From assembly GCA_955652075.1 (NCBI GenBank), contig CATPAS010000327.1, forward strand, positions 1 through 11,506: a DNA stretch of 11,506 nt, read 5' to 3'. The notes beneath the pieces were generated by a model that saw nothing but the letters and a program-made list of their open reading frames with translations, was not told the origin of the DNA and searched no databases. The DNA comes from an uncultured Gaiellaceae bacterium (lineage in GTDB: Bacteria > Actinomycetota > Thermoleophilia > Gaiellales > Gaiellaceae). Below are positions 6,720-11,506 of the stretch, piece after piece (position 1 is the stretch's first letter; the number at the start of each line of letters is the position of its first letter). Made by a program: the position numbers and the translations under genes.

Positions 6720-7519
6720 ATGCAGTCTCGCTCAAAGGCGTCTCGAAGCAGTTCAACGCGGGCGTGACAGCGCTCGACGGGATCGACCTCGACGTCGAGC
6801 CCGGCGAGTTCGTCTCCCTGATCGGGCCATCCGGCTGCGGCAAGTCGACGCTGCTGCGGATCATCGGCGACCTGACGAAGCCGACCGCCGGGACGGTCCA
6901 GGTCAACGGCAAGCCCGCGGAACGCGCGCGACGAGACCACGAGTACGGGATCGTCTTCCAGGACGCCGTCCTCTACGACTGGCGAACGGTGGCGAAGAAC
7001 ATCTCGCTTCCACTCGAGCTCCTGCGCTGGAGCCGAACGCGCCGGAACGCCCGCGTCAAGGACATGATGGAGCTCGTCGAGCTCACCGGATTCGAGAGCC
7101 ATCACCCCTGGCAGCTCTCCGGCGGGATGCAGCAGCGCGTCTCGATCGCACGCGCGCTCTCGTTCTCACCAACGTTGCTCCTGATGGACGAGCCGTTCGG
7201 CGCCCTCGACGAGATGACGCGCGAGCGGCTCAACTCGGAGCTGCTGCGGATCTGGCAGGAAACGAGCTCGACGGTCGTCTTCGTGACGCACTCGATTCCC
7301 GAGGCCGTGTTCCTCTCGACGCGGGTCGTCGTCATGTCGGCACGACCGGGACGCGTCGCCGGCCTCGTCGACGTCGACCTGCCGCAACCGCGCACCAGCG
7401 CGACGAGGGAAGAGCCGCGCTTCTTCGAGCTCGTCACGCGAGTGCGCGAGCAGCTGGCGGCGGCGGGTGCGCCGCTCGGCGAGACGCAGGAGCCGGCGCT
7501 GGTGGAAGAGCCGCTGTGA
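6716..7519 (+). CDS. ABC transporter ATP-binding protein (SsuB/TauB-like)
   Basis: A 267-residue nucleotide-binding subunit with every ABC landmark intact: Walker A GPSGCGKST (37-45), Q-loop Q82 (IVFQDAVLYDW), signature LSGGMQQR (134-141), Walker B LLLMDEP (154-160), D-loop GALD (162-165) and switch H192 (THS). The Q-loop and C-terminal half resemble the nitrate/sulfonate/taurine (SsuB/TauB/ThiZ) importer subfamily. It would energise import with the two flanking permeases at the cytoplasmic membrane face. The GTG at 6716 was chosen because it overlaps the stop of the preceding permease (GTGA) and starts directly before the first beta strand (VSLKGVSKQF); the frame is open further upstream, but that stretch is the permease gene out of frame. 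Its own stop overlaps the next GTG in the same way. The acidic tail after about residue 250 is a family-variable extension. Confidence 0.95.
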   Translation: MNAVSLKGVSKQFNAGVTALDGIDLDVEPGEFVSLIGPSGCGKSTLLRIIGDLTKPTAGTVQVNGKPAERARRDHEYGIVFQDAVLYDWRTVAKNISLPLELLRWSRTRRNARVKDMMELVELTGFESHHPWQLSGGMQQRVSIARALSFSPTLLLMDEPFGALDEMTRERLNSELLRIWQETSSTVVFVTHSIPEAVFLSTRVVVMSARPGRVAGLVDVDLPQPRTSATREEPRFFELVTRVREQLAAAGAPLGETQEPALVEEPL

Positions 7520-8340
7520 GCACGATCGTCCAACCGGTTCCACGAAGTGTCGGCCGGCAGATCGGCCGGACGGCACTCGACTGGATCCCGGCGGTGGCCG
7601 TCTTCGCGATCGGCATCGGCGCCTGGCAGGGCATCGTTGTGGCATTTCACATCCAGGAGTTCCTCCTCCCGAAGCCAACCGCGATCGGCCATGCCTTCTG
7701 GACGCAGAAGAGCGTGCTCTGGAGCCAGGGCATCTACACGTTCAAGGAGGCGCTCGGCGGTTATGCGCTGGGGTCGGGCCTCGGAATCCTCGTCGCACTG
7801 CTCTTCGCCGCCTGGCGGCCGCTCGCCGGCGCCTTCATGCCCTACGCGGTCGCCGCCAACGCGATTCCGATCATCGCGTTCGCTCCGATCATGAACAACT
7901 GGTTTGGACTGCTGAATCCGTTCTCGAAGATGGCGATCGCCGGTGTGCTCTGCTTCTTCCCGGTAATGATCAACACGCTCCGCGGGCTGACCTCCGTCCA
8001 TCCGTCGTCGATCGAGCTGATGCAGTCCTATGCGGCAGGACGACTGTCTGTGTTTCGGCGCGTCCGGATTCCAAATGCGCTCCCGCACATCTTCACGGGA
8101 CTGAAGGTCGCAACGGTTCTCTCGATGATCGGCGCGATCGTCGGCGAGTACTTCGGCGGGCCGATCGAGGCACTCGGCGTGAAGATCCTGAACGATTCGT
8201 CGTACGGCAACTTCACGGACGCGTGGGCCGGGATCGTGATGGCCAGCCTGCTCGGGATCGTGTTCTACGCCGTGGTTGCCCTGGCGGAGAGGCTGACGAC
8301 GAGCTGGCACCCCTCCGCGCGGGCCTTCCATACGGAATAG
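7516..8340 (+). CDS. ABC transporter permease (SsuC/TauC/ThiX-like), second of two
   Basis: A 274-residue permease homologous to the first (shared NTLRGL, ELM-x-SYAAGR and G-x-I-x-GE blocks) but clearly divergent. TM1 is at about 23-43 and the core TMs run from about 77 to 258. The family-typical LPKPTAIGHAFW (51-62) follows TM1. The EAA loop is at about 167-188 with SYAAGR (171-176). The GTG at 7516 overlaps the TGA of the ATPase gene, again GTGA, so permease, ATPase and permease are read as a coupled trio. With a single ATPase and a single binding protein, the two permeases probably form a heterodimeric channel, whereas single-permease (homodimeric) layouts are common in this family. A 44-nt gap with two purine-rich ribosome-binding-like tracts separates it from the binding-protein gene. 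Confidence 0.92.
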   Translation: MSTIVQPVPRSVGRQIGRTALDWIPAVAVFAIGIGAWQGIVVAFHIQEFLLPKPTAIGHAFWTQKSVLWSQGIYTFKEALGGYALGSGLGILVALLFAAWRPLAGAFMPYAVAANAIPIIAFAPIMNNWFGLLNPFSKMAIAGVLCFFPVMINTLRGLTSVHPSSIELMQSYAAGRLSVFRRVRIPNALPHIFTGLKVATVLSMIGAIVGEYFGGPIEALGVKILNDSSYGNFTDAWAGIVMASLLGIVFYAVVALAERLTTSWHPSARAFHTE

Positions 8341-8352
8341 GTTCAGGAGAGA

Positions 8353-8388
8353 ATGGCGGAACGTCGGACTAGAGGAGGAAACGGATGA
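8353..8388 (+). other. possible 11-codon leader peptide ahead of the binding-protein gene
   Basis: Within the 44-nt gap after the second permease, ATG at 8353 opens an 11-codon frame (MAERRTRGGNG) preceded by CAGGAGAG. Its TGA (8386-8388) overlaps the binding-protein ATG at 8385 as ATGA. This could couple translation, or it could be chance; the binding-protein gene has its own strong ribosome binding site, and the spacing of the upstream one is short. Confidence 0.2.
8372..8379 (+). promoter_or_regulatory. strong ribosome binding site of the substrate-binding protein gene
   Basis: GAGGAGGA lies 5 nt before the ATG at 8385. It is the strongest Shine-Dalgarno in the operon, whereas the three upstream ABC genes rely on stop/start overlaps. 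This fits the usual need for more binding protein than permease. Confidence 0.7.
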
Positions 8389-9506
8389 AGCACAGATGGG
8401 TCGTGGGCATCGCAGTGCTCGCGTGTCTGGTGGTGGCGGCAGGGGCAGCCGCCCGGACCCAGCTCGGGACGAGCACGAAAGCGACCAAGGTGACCCTGCA
8501 GCTCAAATGGGTCACGCAGGCGCAGTTCGCGGGTTACTACGCCGCCAAGGCAAAGGGGTACTACTCGCAGGCCGGGCTCGACGTCAGCCTCAAGGTCGGC
8601 GGCCCGACCATCACTCCCGAGCAGGTCGTGCTCGGAAAGCAGGCTGAGTTCGGCATCGACTGGGTGCCGAGCATGCTCTCCTTCCGTGACGGCGGCAAGA
8701 AGATCATGAACATCGCGCAGGTGTTCTCGCGGAGCGGCATGACCGAGCTCACCTGGAAGGACAGCGGCATCACGACGATTGGGAAGATGCGTGGCAAGAA
8801 GGTTGGCGTCTGGTGCTGCGGGAACGAGCCTGAGCTCTACGCCGCACTGACGAAGAACGGAATCGACCCGAAGAACAAGAACGACGTCAACATCATCAAC
8901 CAGCCGTTCAACATGGATCTGTTCCTCAGCCGCGAAGTCGATGCAGCCGCGGCGATGACGTATAACGAGCTCGCACAGGTTCTGGAGACGAAGAACCCGA
9001 AGACCGGCAAGCTCTACCAGCTCTCCGACCTGAACGTCATCAAGATGGAGAATGCTTCAAAGGGGGCGGGCACGTCGATGCTCGAGGACGAAATCTTCGT
9101 GCGCGACGAATGGATCAAGGACAAGAAGAACCAGGCAACCGCGAAGAAGTTCCTCGCGGCATCGTTCAAGGGTTGGATCTACTGCCGTGACCACGCGAGC
9201 GACTGCGTCAAGATCGTTCTCAAGAACGGTCCGGCGCTACCGGGCGGCCATCAGAAGTGGATGATGAACGAGATCAACGCGTTGATCTGGCCGAACAAGC
9301 TCGGGATCGGAATCACGGACCCGACGGCGTTCAACCGGACGGCGGCGATCGCGCGGCAGTTCGGGATCATCAAGAACGCCCCGTCCGGTGCCTACCGCAC
9401 TGATCTGGCCAAGGCGGCCGTCGCGCAACTGAAGGCTCAGGGCGTCGACGTGTTCGGCAAGAAATGGAAGAAGGCCAAGGTCAAGATCACTGAGGGCGGA
9501 AAGTAA
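8385..9506 (+). CDS. ABC transporter substrate-binding protein, NMT1/THI5-like (pyrimidine-type ligand likely)
   Basis: A 373-residue periplasmic-binding-type protein of the NMT1/THI5-like fold (PF09084). A Sec signal peptide covers residues 1-23 (basic HR, hydrophobic core, AAA before R24). C14 lies inside the hydrophobic core and is not a good lipobox. The N-terminal domain opens with LQLKWVTQAQFAGYYAAKAK (38-57) and GYYSQAGLDVSLKVGG, the hallmark of the ThiY/THI5 group that binds formylaminopyrimidine or related ligands. GVWCCGNEPE (141-150) sits where the ligand-binding glycine turn normally is, and MTYNE (191-195) is a second ligand-side motif. C267 and C274 may form a disulfide. Length is somewhat above the family's usual 310-340. 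It lies between the permeases and dihydropyrimidinase, so the ligand is probably a pyrimidine or cyclic ureide; this is inference from fold and context. Confidence 0.9.
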   Translation: MKHRWVVGIAVLACLVVAAGAAARTQLGTSTKATKVTLQLKWVTQAQFAGYYAAKAKGYYSQAGLDVSLKVGGPTITPEQVVLGKQAEFGIDWVPSMLSFRDGGKKIMNIAQVFSRSGMTELTWKDSGITTIGKMRGKKVGVWCCGNEPELYAALTKNGIDPKNKNDVNIINQPFNMDLFLSREVDAAAAMTYNELAQVLETKNPKTGKLYQLSDLNVIKMENASKGAGTSMLEDEIFVRDEWIKDKKNQATAKKFLAASFKGWIYCRDHASDCVKIVLKNGPALPGGHQKWMMNEINALIWPNKLGIGITDPTAFNRTAAIARQFGIIKNAPSGAYRTDLAKAAVAQLKAQGVDVFGKKWKKAKVKITEGGK

Positions 9507-9535
9507 GAAACGAGGCCGAGAGAGGAGATCCGACG

Positions 9536-10948
9536 ATGTCGATACTCATCAAAGGCGGCCGAATCATCACGGCCGCGGACGACTACGCCGGCGACATCTA
9601 CGTCGAAGGCGAGCGGATCTCACTGATCGGCGAATCACTCGATCTCCAGGCCGAGCGAGTGATCGATGCAGCCGGGAAGTACGTGCTTCCCGGCTGCGTC
9701 GACCCCCACACGCACCTCGACATGCCGTTCGGCGGGACGACGACGATCGACGACGTCGAGTCCGGACAGACCGCCGCGGCGTTCGGCGGGACGACGTGCC
9801 ACGTCGACTTCATCATCCAGCCGCACGGCTCGACGTTCGCCGACGCGATCGACGATTGGCGCAGCAAGGCGAACGGCAAGCAGGTGATCGACATGGGCTA
9901 CCACATGGCGGTCACGGATCTGCGCGAGGGCGGCACGCTCGAAGAGCTCGCGTCGCTGCCCGACCAGGGGATCACGTCCTACAAGCTCTTCATGGCGTAC
10001 AAGGGTGCGCTCATGGTCGACGACGAGACGCTCTTCAAGACCATGGAGGTCGCGGCGGAGACCGGCGCGCTCGTGATGGTGCACGCCGAGAACGGCGACG
10101 CGATCGACGTGCTCGTGAAGAAGGCGCTGGCAGAGGGGCACACCGAGCCGCACTGGCATGCGCTCACGCGGCCTCCTGAGACCGAAGGCGAGGCGACCAA
10201 CCGGGCAATCCAGCTCGCGCGAGTGGCCGGCGCTCCGCTCTATGTCGTGCATGTGTCGTGCAAGGAATCCGTCGAGCCGATTCAGATCGCACGCGAGAAG
10301 GGCTGGGACGTGTGGGGCGAGACCTGCACCCAGTACTTCTTCGTCGACTACACGTTCCTCGAGCGCCCGAACTTCGAGGGCGCGAAGTACGTCTACACGC
10401 CGCCGCCGCGGGCGAAGGAGAACCAGGACGTCCTCTGGAACGCGGTCCGCACCGACACGTTGTCGGCGATCTCGACCGACCACTGTGCCTTCTTGTGGGA
10501 CGGCCAGAAGACCATGGGCAGAGACGACTTCTCGAAGATCCCCAATGGTGGGCCGGGTTTGGAGAACCGTCTGCAGATGATCCACGAGTTCGGCGCGCGC
10601 GCGGGACGGATCTCCCTGAACCGGATGGTCGAGCTGCTCGCGACGAATCCCGCGAAGCTGTTCGGCCTCTATCCGCGCAAAGGGACGATCGCGGTCGGCT
10701 CCGATGCGGACATCGTCGTGTTCGATCCGGAGAAGAAGGTCACCATCTCCGCGAAGACGCAGCACTCGAAGACCGACTACAACCTCTACGAGGGGACCGA
10801 GGTCACGGGCACGCCGGAGGTCGTGTTGCTGCGGGGTCAGATCCTCGTCGAGGGCGACGAGCTCGTCGCCGAGCCAGGTGTCGGGCAGTTCGTCCGGCGG
10901 GCGAAGTTCGGAGAAGAGCTGAGGCCCGCGGCTATCGCGGCTGCTTAG
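9536..10948 (+). CDS. hydA: dihydropyrimidinase (D-hydantoinase family)
   Basis: A 470-residue cyclic amidohydrolase. The binuclear metal site is complete: H58 and H60 (VDPHTHLDMPFGG), carboxylated K150 (ITSYKLFMAYKG), H183 (MVHAENGD), H239 (VVHVSCKES) and D315 (STDHCAF). Y155 and the N337 region (IPNGGPGLENRL) match substrate-contact positions of dihydropyrimidinases. The enzyme hydrolyses 5,6-dihydrouracil or dihydrothymine to the N-carbamoyl-beta-amino acid; many members also open 5-substituted hydantoins. Length is normal. The ATG at 9536 is preceded by an AGGAG ribosome binding site, 29 nt after the binding-protein stop, so it closes the ABC operon. Its product is the expected substrate of the divergently encoded M20 hydrolase. 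The sequence does not show whether dihydropyrimidine or hydantoin is the physiological substrate; the adjacent mmsA favours the former. Confidence 0.95.
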   Translation: MSILIKGGRIITAADDYAGDIYVEGERISLIGESLDLQAERVIDAAGKYVLPGCVDPHTHLDMPFGGTTTIDDVESGQTAAAFGGTTCHVDFIIQPHGSTFADAIDDWRSKANGKQVIDMGYHMAVTDLREGGTLEELASLPDQGITSYKLFMAYKGALMVDDETLFKTMEVAAETGALVMVHAENGDAIDVLVKKALAEGHTEPHWHALTRPPETEGEATNRAIQLARVAGAPLYVVHVSCKESVEPIQIAREKGWDVWGETCTQYFFVDYTFLERPNFEGAKYVYTPPPRAKENQDVLWNAVRTDTLSAISTDHCAFLWDGQKTMGRDDFSKIPNGGPGLENRLQMIHEFGARAGRISLNRMVELLATNPAKLFGLYPRKGTIAVGSDADIVVFDPEKKVTISAKTQHSKTDYNLYEGTEVTGTPEVVLLRGQILVEGDELVAEPGVGQFVRRAKFGEELRPAAIAAA

Positions 10949-10959
10949 ACCGAGTAGGC

Positions 10960-10980
10960 GTTGGCCTGGGCGCCGCCAAC
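10960..10980 (+). terminator. hairpin after hydA
   Basis: A 6-bp stem, GTTGGC (10960-10965) and GCCAAC (10975-10980), with a 9-nt loop starts 11 nt after the hydA stop. There is no U-tract, so it would be a weak or non-canonical terminator for the ABC-hydA operon. Confidence 0.35.
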
Positions 10981-11050
10981 CGCGACCAGCGCGCCGGCAA
11001 GCACGCACAGAGGCGGTCCGAAGCTCTTGACGGGTCCTCCATCCTCCCTG

Positions 11051-11077
11051 TGCGGGAGCGAACGACCGTCTCCCGCA
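11051..11077. terminator. perfect 8-bp GC-rich hairpin in the hydA-mmsA gap
   Basis: TGCGGGAG (11051-11058) and CTCCCGCA (11070-11077) are perfect reverse complements around an 11-nt loop. It could terminate the plus-strand hydA message about 100 nt after the gene. On the minus strand it falls at about +3 to +30 of the putative transcript from the promoter-like element at 11087-11114, so a 5' leader hairpin is the alternative reading. No U-tract is present on either side. Confidence 0.4.
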
Positions 11078-11086
11078 ATGCCGATC

Positions 11087-11114
11087 AAGCTAGGCACTCG
11101 AGGCGGCCGGTCAA
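11087..11114 (-). promoter_or_regulatory. sigma70-like promoter on the minus strand in the hydA-mmsA gap
   Basis: On the minus strand TTGACC (11109-11114) is followed after 16 nt by TAGCTT (11087-11092), a fair match to TTGACA and TANNNT. Predicted initiation is near 11080, reading towards the 3' end of hydA. It is the best-formed bipartite promoter I can see in the window, but no recognisable gene lies downstream, and chance cannot be excluded in sequence of this length. Confidence 0.35.
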
Positions 11115-11134
11115 GCCGCCGTCCGTCAAGCCGC
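11110..11134. repeat. tandem direct repeat with 15-nt period
   Basis: GTCAAGCCGC occurs at 11110-11119 and again at 11125-11134. On the minus strand each copy reads GCGGCTTGAC, so the proximal copy contains most of the -35-like TTGACC. It may be a pair of binding half-sites on one helix face or a small duplication. Confidence 0.45.
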
Positions 11135-11152
11135 GTCGCTCCTGGACACGAC

Positions 11153-11165
11153 GGGGACTGTCCCC
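11153..11165. repeat. 13-nt perfect palindrome GGGGACTGTCCCC
   Basis: Six-base arms GGGGAC and GTCCCC flank a single T. The element is compact and GC-rich. It could be a REP-like dispersed palindrome, a protein-binding site or a short hairpin; only one copy was noticed in the window. Confidence 0.5.
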
Positions 11166-11295
11166 AACATGTCTCGCGCGGGCAGGTGCCGGGCATGCCT
11201 GGTTCCGACGGGATGCGTGTGCCGAAAGTGTGACTCTTCTTCCACAACCGGCTCTCTCTGGCGTGGCTGTTCGCCTTTGACCGCGTACCTTCGAA

Positions 11296-11309
11296 CGCGG
11301 CACGCCGCG
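11296..11309 (-). terminator. hairpin downstream of mmsA
   Basis: CGCGG (11296-11300) and CCGCG (11305-11309) form a short, stable stem with a 4-nt loop about 30 nt past the mmsA stop on its strand. No U-tract follows; a weak or Rho-assisted terminator is possible. Confidence 0.3.
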
Positions 11310-11340
11310 GTCCAAAACCGAGAACGGACAGGTCGCGGCG

Positions 11341-11506
11341 CTAACGCGTCTGCGGGAACCCGAGATCGACCTTCGACGTCGCCGGGTCGGGCCACCGCGA
11401 TGTGACGACCTTGCCGCGGGTGTAGAAGTTGATCCCTTCCGGCCCGTAGATGTGCGTGTCGCCGAAGAGGGAGTTCTTCCACCCGCCGAACGAGTAGTAC
11501 GCGACC
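11341..11506 (-). CDS. mmsA: CoA-acylating methylmalonate-semialdehyde dehydrogenase, C-terminal fragment
   Basis: The last 54 codons of an aldehyde dehydrogenase-superfamily protein, open to the right edge and ending in TAG at 11341-11343. The translation includes [20 protein letters not shown], then [20 protein letters not shown] and a short tail ending LGFPQTR. The SFGGWK-x-SLFGD and [18 protein letters not shown] blocks are characteristic of the C-terminus of actinobacterial MmsA/IolA-type enzymes. These convert methylmalonate semialdehyde to propionyl-CoA, or malonate semialdehyde to acetyl-CoA, with NAD+ and CoA. Those semialdehydes arise by transamination of 3-aminoisobutyrate and beta-alanine, the end products of thymine and uracil reduction, so it fits the HydA/M20 pathway next door. 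It is convergent with hydA. Valine or inositol catabolism are alternative homes for such a gene. The rest lies outside the window. Confidence 0.88.
   Translation of the reverse strand, partial: VAYYSFGGWKNSLFGDTHIYGPEGINFYTRGKVVTSRWPDPATSKVDLGFPQTR

Larger units (their letters stand above)
10949..11340. other. 392-nt intergenic region between convergent hydA and mmsA
   Basis: I see no convincing gene here. Short frames exist on both strands but lack family resemblance. The region holds a hairpin just after hydA, a minus-strand promoter-like element followed by a second hairpin, a 15-nt tandem repeat, a 13-nt palindrome and a hairpin downstream of mmsA; each is listed separately. A minus-strand tail encoding VLAGALVAVGGAQANAYSV (stop at 10945-10947) looks like a membrane or signal segment but has no good start, so it may be chance or a gene remnant. 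Confidence 0.6.

Noticed and set aside
6667..7515. Upstream extension of the second-permease frame across the ATPase gene
   Set aside because: It is Arg/Asp-rich and unlike any permease N-terminus; GTG 7516 overlaps the ATPase stop and leads straight into TM1.
9635..11008. 457-codon minus-strand frame opposite hydA
   Set aside because: It is the usual antisense frame of a GC-rich gene; the plus strand carries the full dihydropyrimidinase motif set.
10949..11340. Riboswitch or known structured RNA in the hydA-mmsA gap
   Set aside because: I looked for TPP, glycine, guanidine, c-di-GMP, ZTP, SRP and 6C-type signatures and saw only simple hairpins without the conserved cores.
11169..11405. Small plus-strand frame with CxxC and CxCxxC (possible zinc ribbon)
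   Set aside because: It has a low-complexity Arg/Ser/Thr tail, no clear ribosome binding site, and runs antisense into the well-supported mmsA C-terminus; the cysteines are likely chance.
1..11506. CRISPR array, insertion sequence, prophage or plasmid origin
   Set aside because: I saw no regularly spaced repeats, transposase, integrase or phage-type proteins; apart from the tRNA there is no obvious attachment site or duplicated tRNA end.

Overview
The window is GC-rich throughout, densely packed, uses many GTG starts and carries a flavin/F420-type LLM oxidoreductase. This points to an actinobacterial chromosome, possibly of the Thermoleophilia/Gaiellales type. That placement is an inference from style and protein flavour; no marker gene here settles it.

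Left part (1-2527), all on the minus strand: an LLM-class oxidoreductase, then a short-chain-dehydrogenase-like protein whose catalytic residues look lost, then tRNA-Cys(GCA), then the N-terminal two thirds of an MFS exporter that runs off the left edge. The tRNA 3' end lies only 3 nt before the MFS GTG start.

Middle (2587-4562), plus strand: a small YdcZ/DUF606-type DMT membrane protein and a 492-residue polytopic protein resembling GT-C-type membrane glycosyltransferases. Neither has an obvious link to the catabolic genes on the right.

Right part (4537-11506) is the coherent block. A minus-strand M20 Zn-dependent N-carbamoyl-amino-acid/ureidopropionate hydrolase is divergent from a plus-strand operon. 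That operon encodes ABC permease, ATPase, second permease, NMT1/THI5-like substrate-binding protein and dihydropyrimidinase. The window ends in the C-terminus of a CoA-acylating methylmalonate-semialdehyde dehydrogenase on the minus strand. Together these look like an uptake and reductive-type degradation locus for pyrimidines or related cyclic ureides. The importer brings in the ring compound, HydA opens the dihydropyrimidine ring, and the M20 enzyme releases CO2 and ammonia to give beta-alanine or 3-aminoisobutyrate. After a transaminase step not seen here, MmsA would give acetyl-CoA or propionyl-CoA.

No ring-reducing dihydropyrimidine dehydrogenase, aminotransferase or regulator is visible. 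The LLM oxidoreductase at 1511-2527 is an untested candidate for a redox step. Non-coding points of interest are the 47-bp divergent promoter region (5791-5837), a 392-bp gap between hydA and mmsA (10949-11340) holding a minus-strand promoter-like element, hairpins and a palindrome, and the tRNA/MFS junction.
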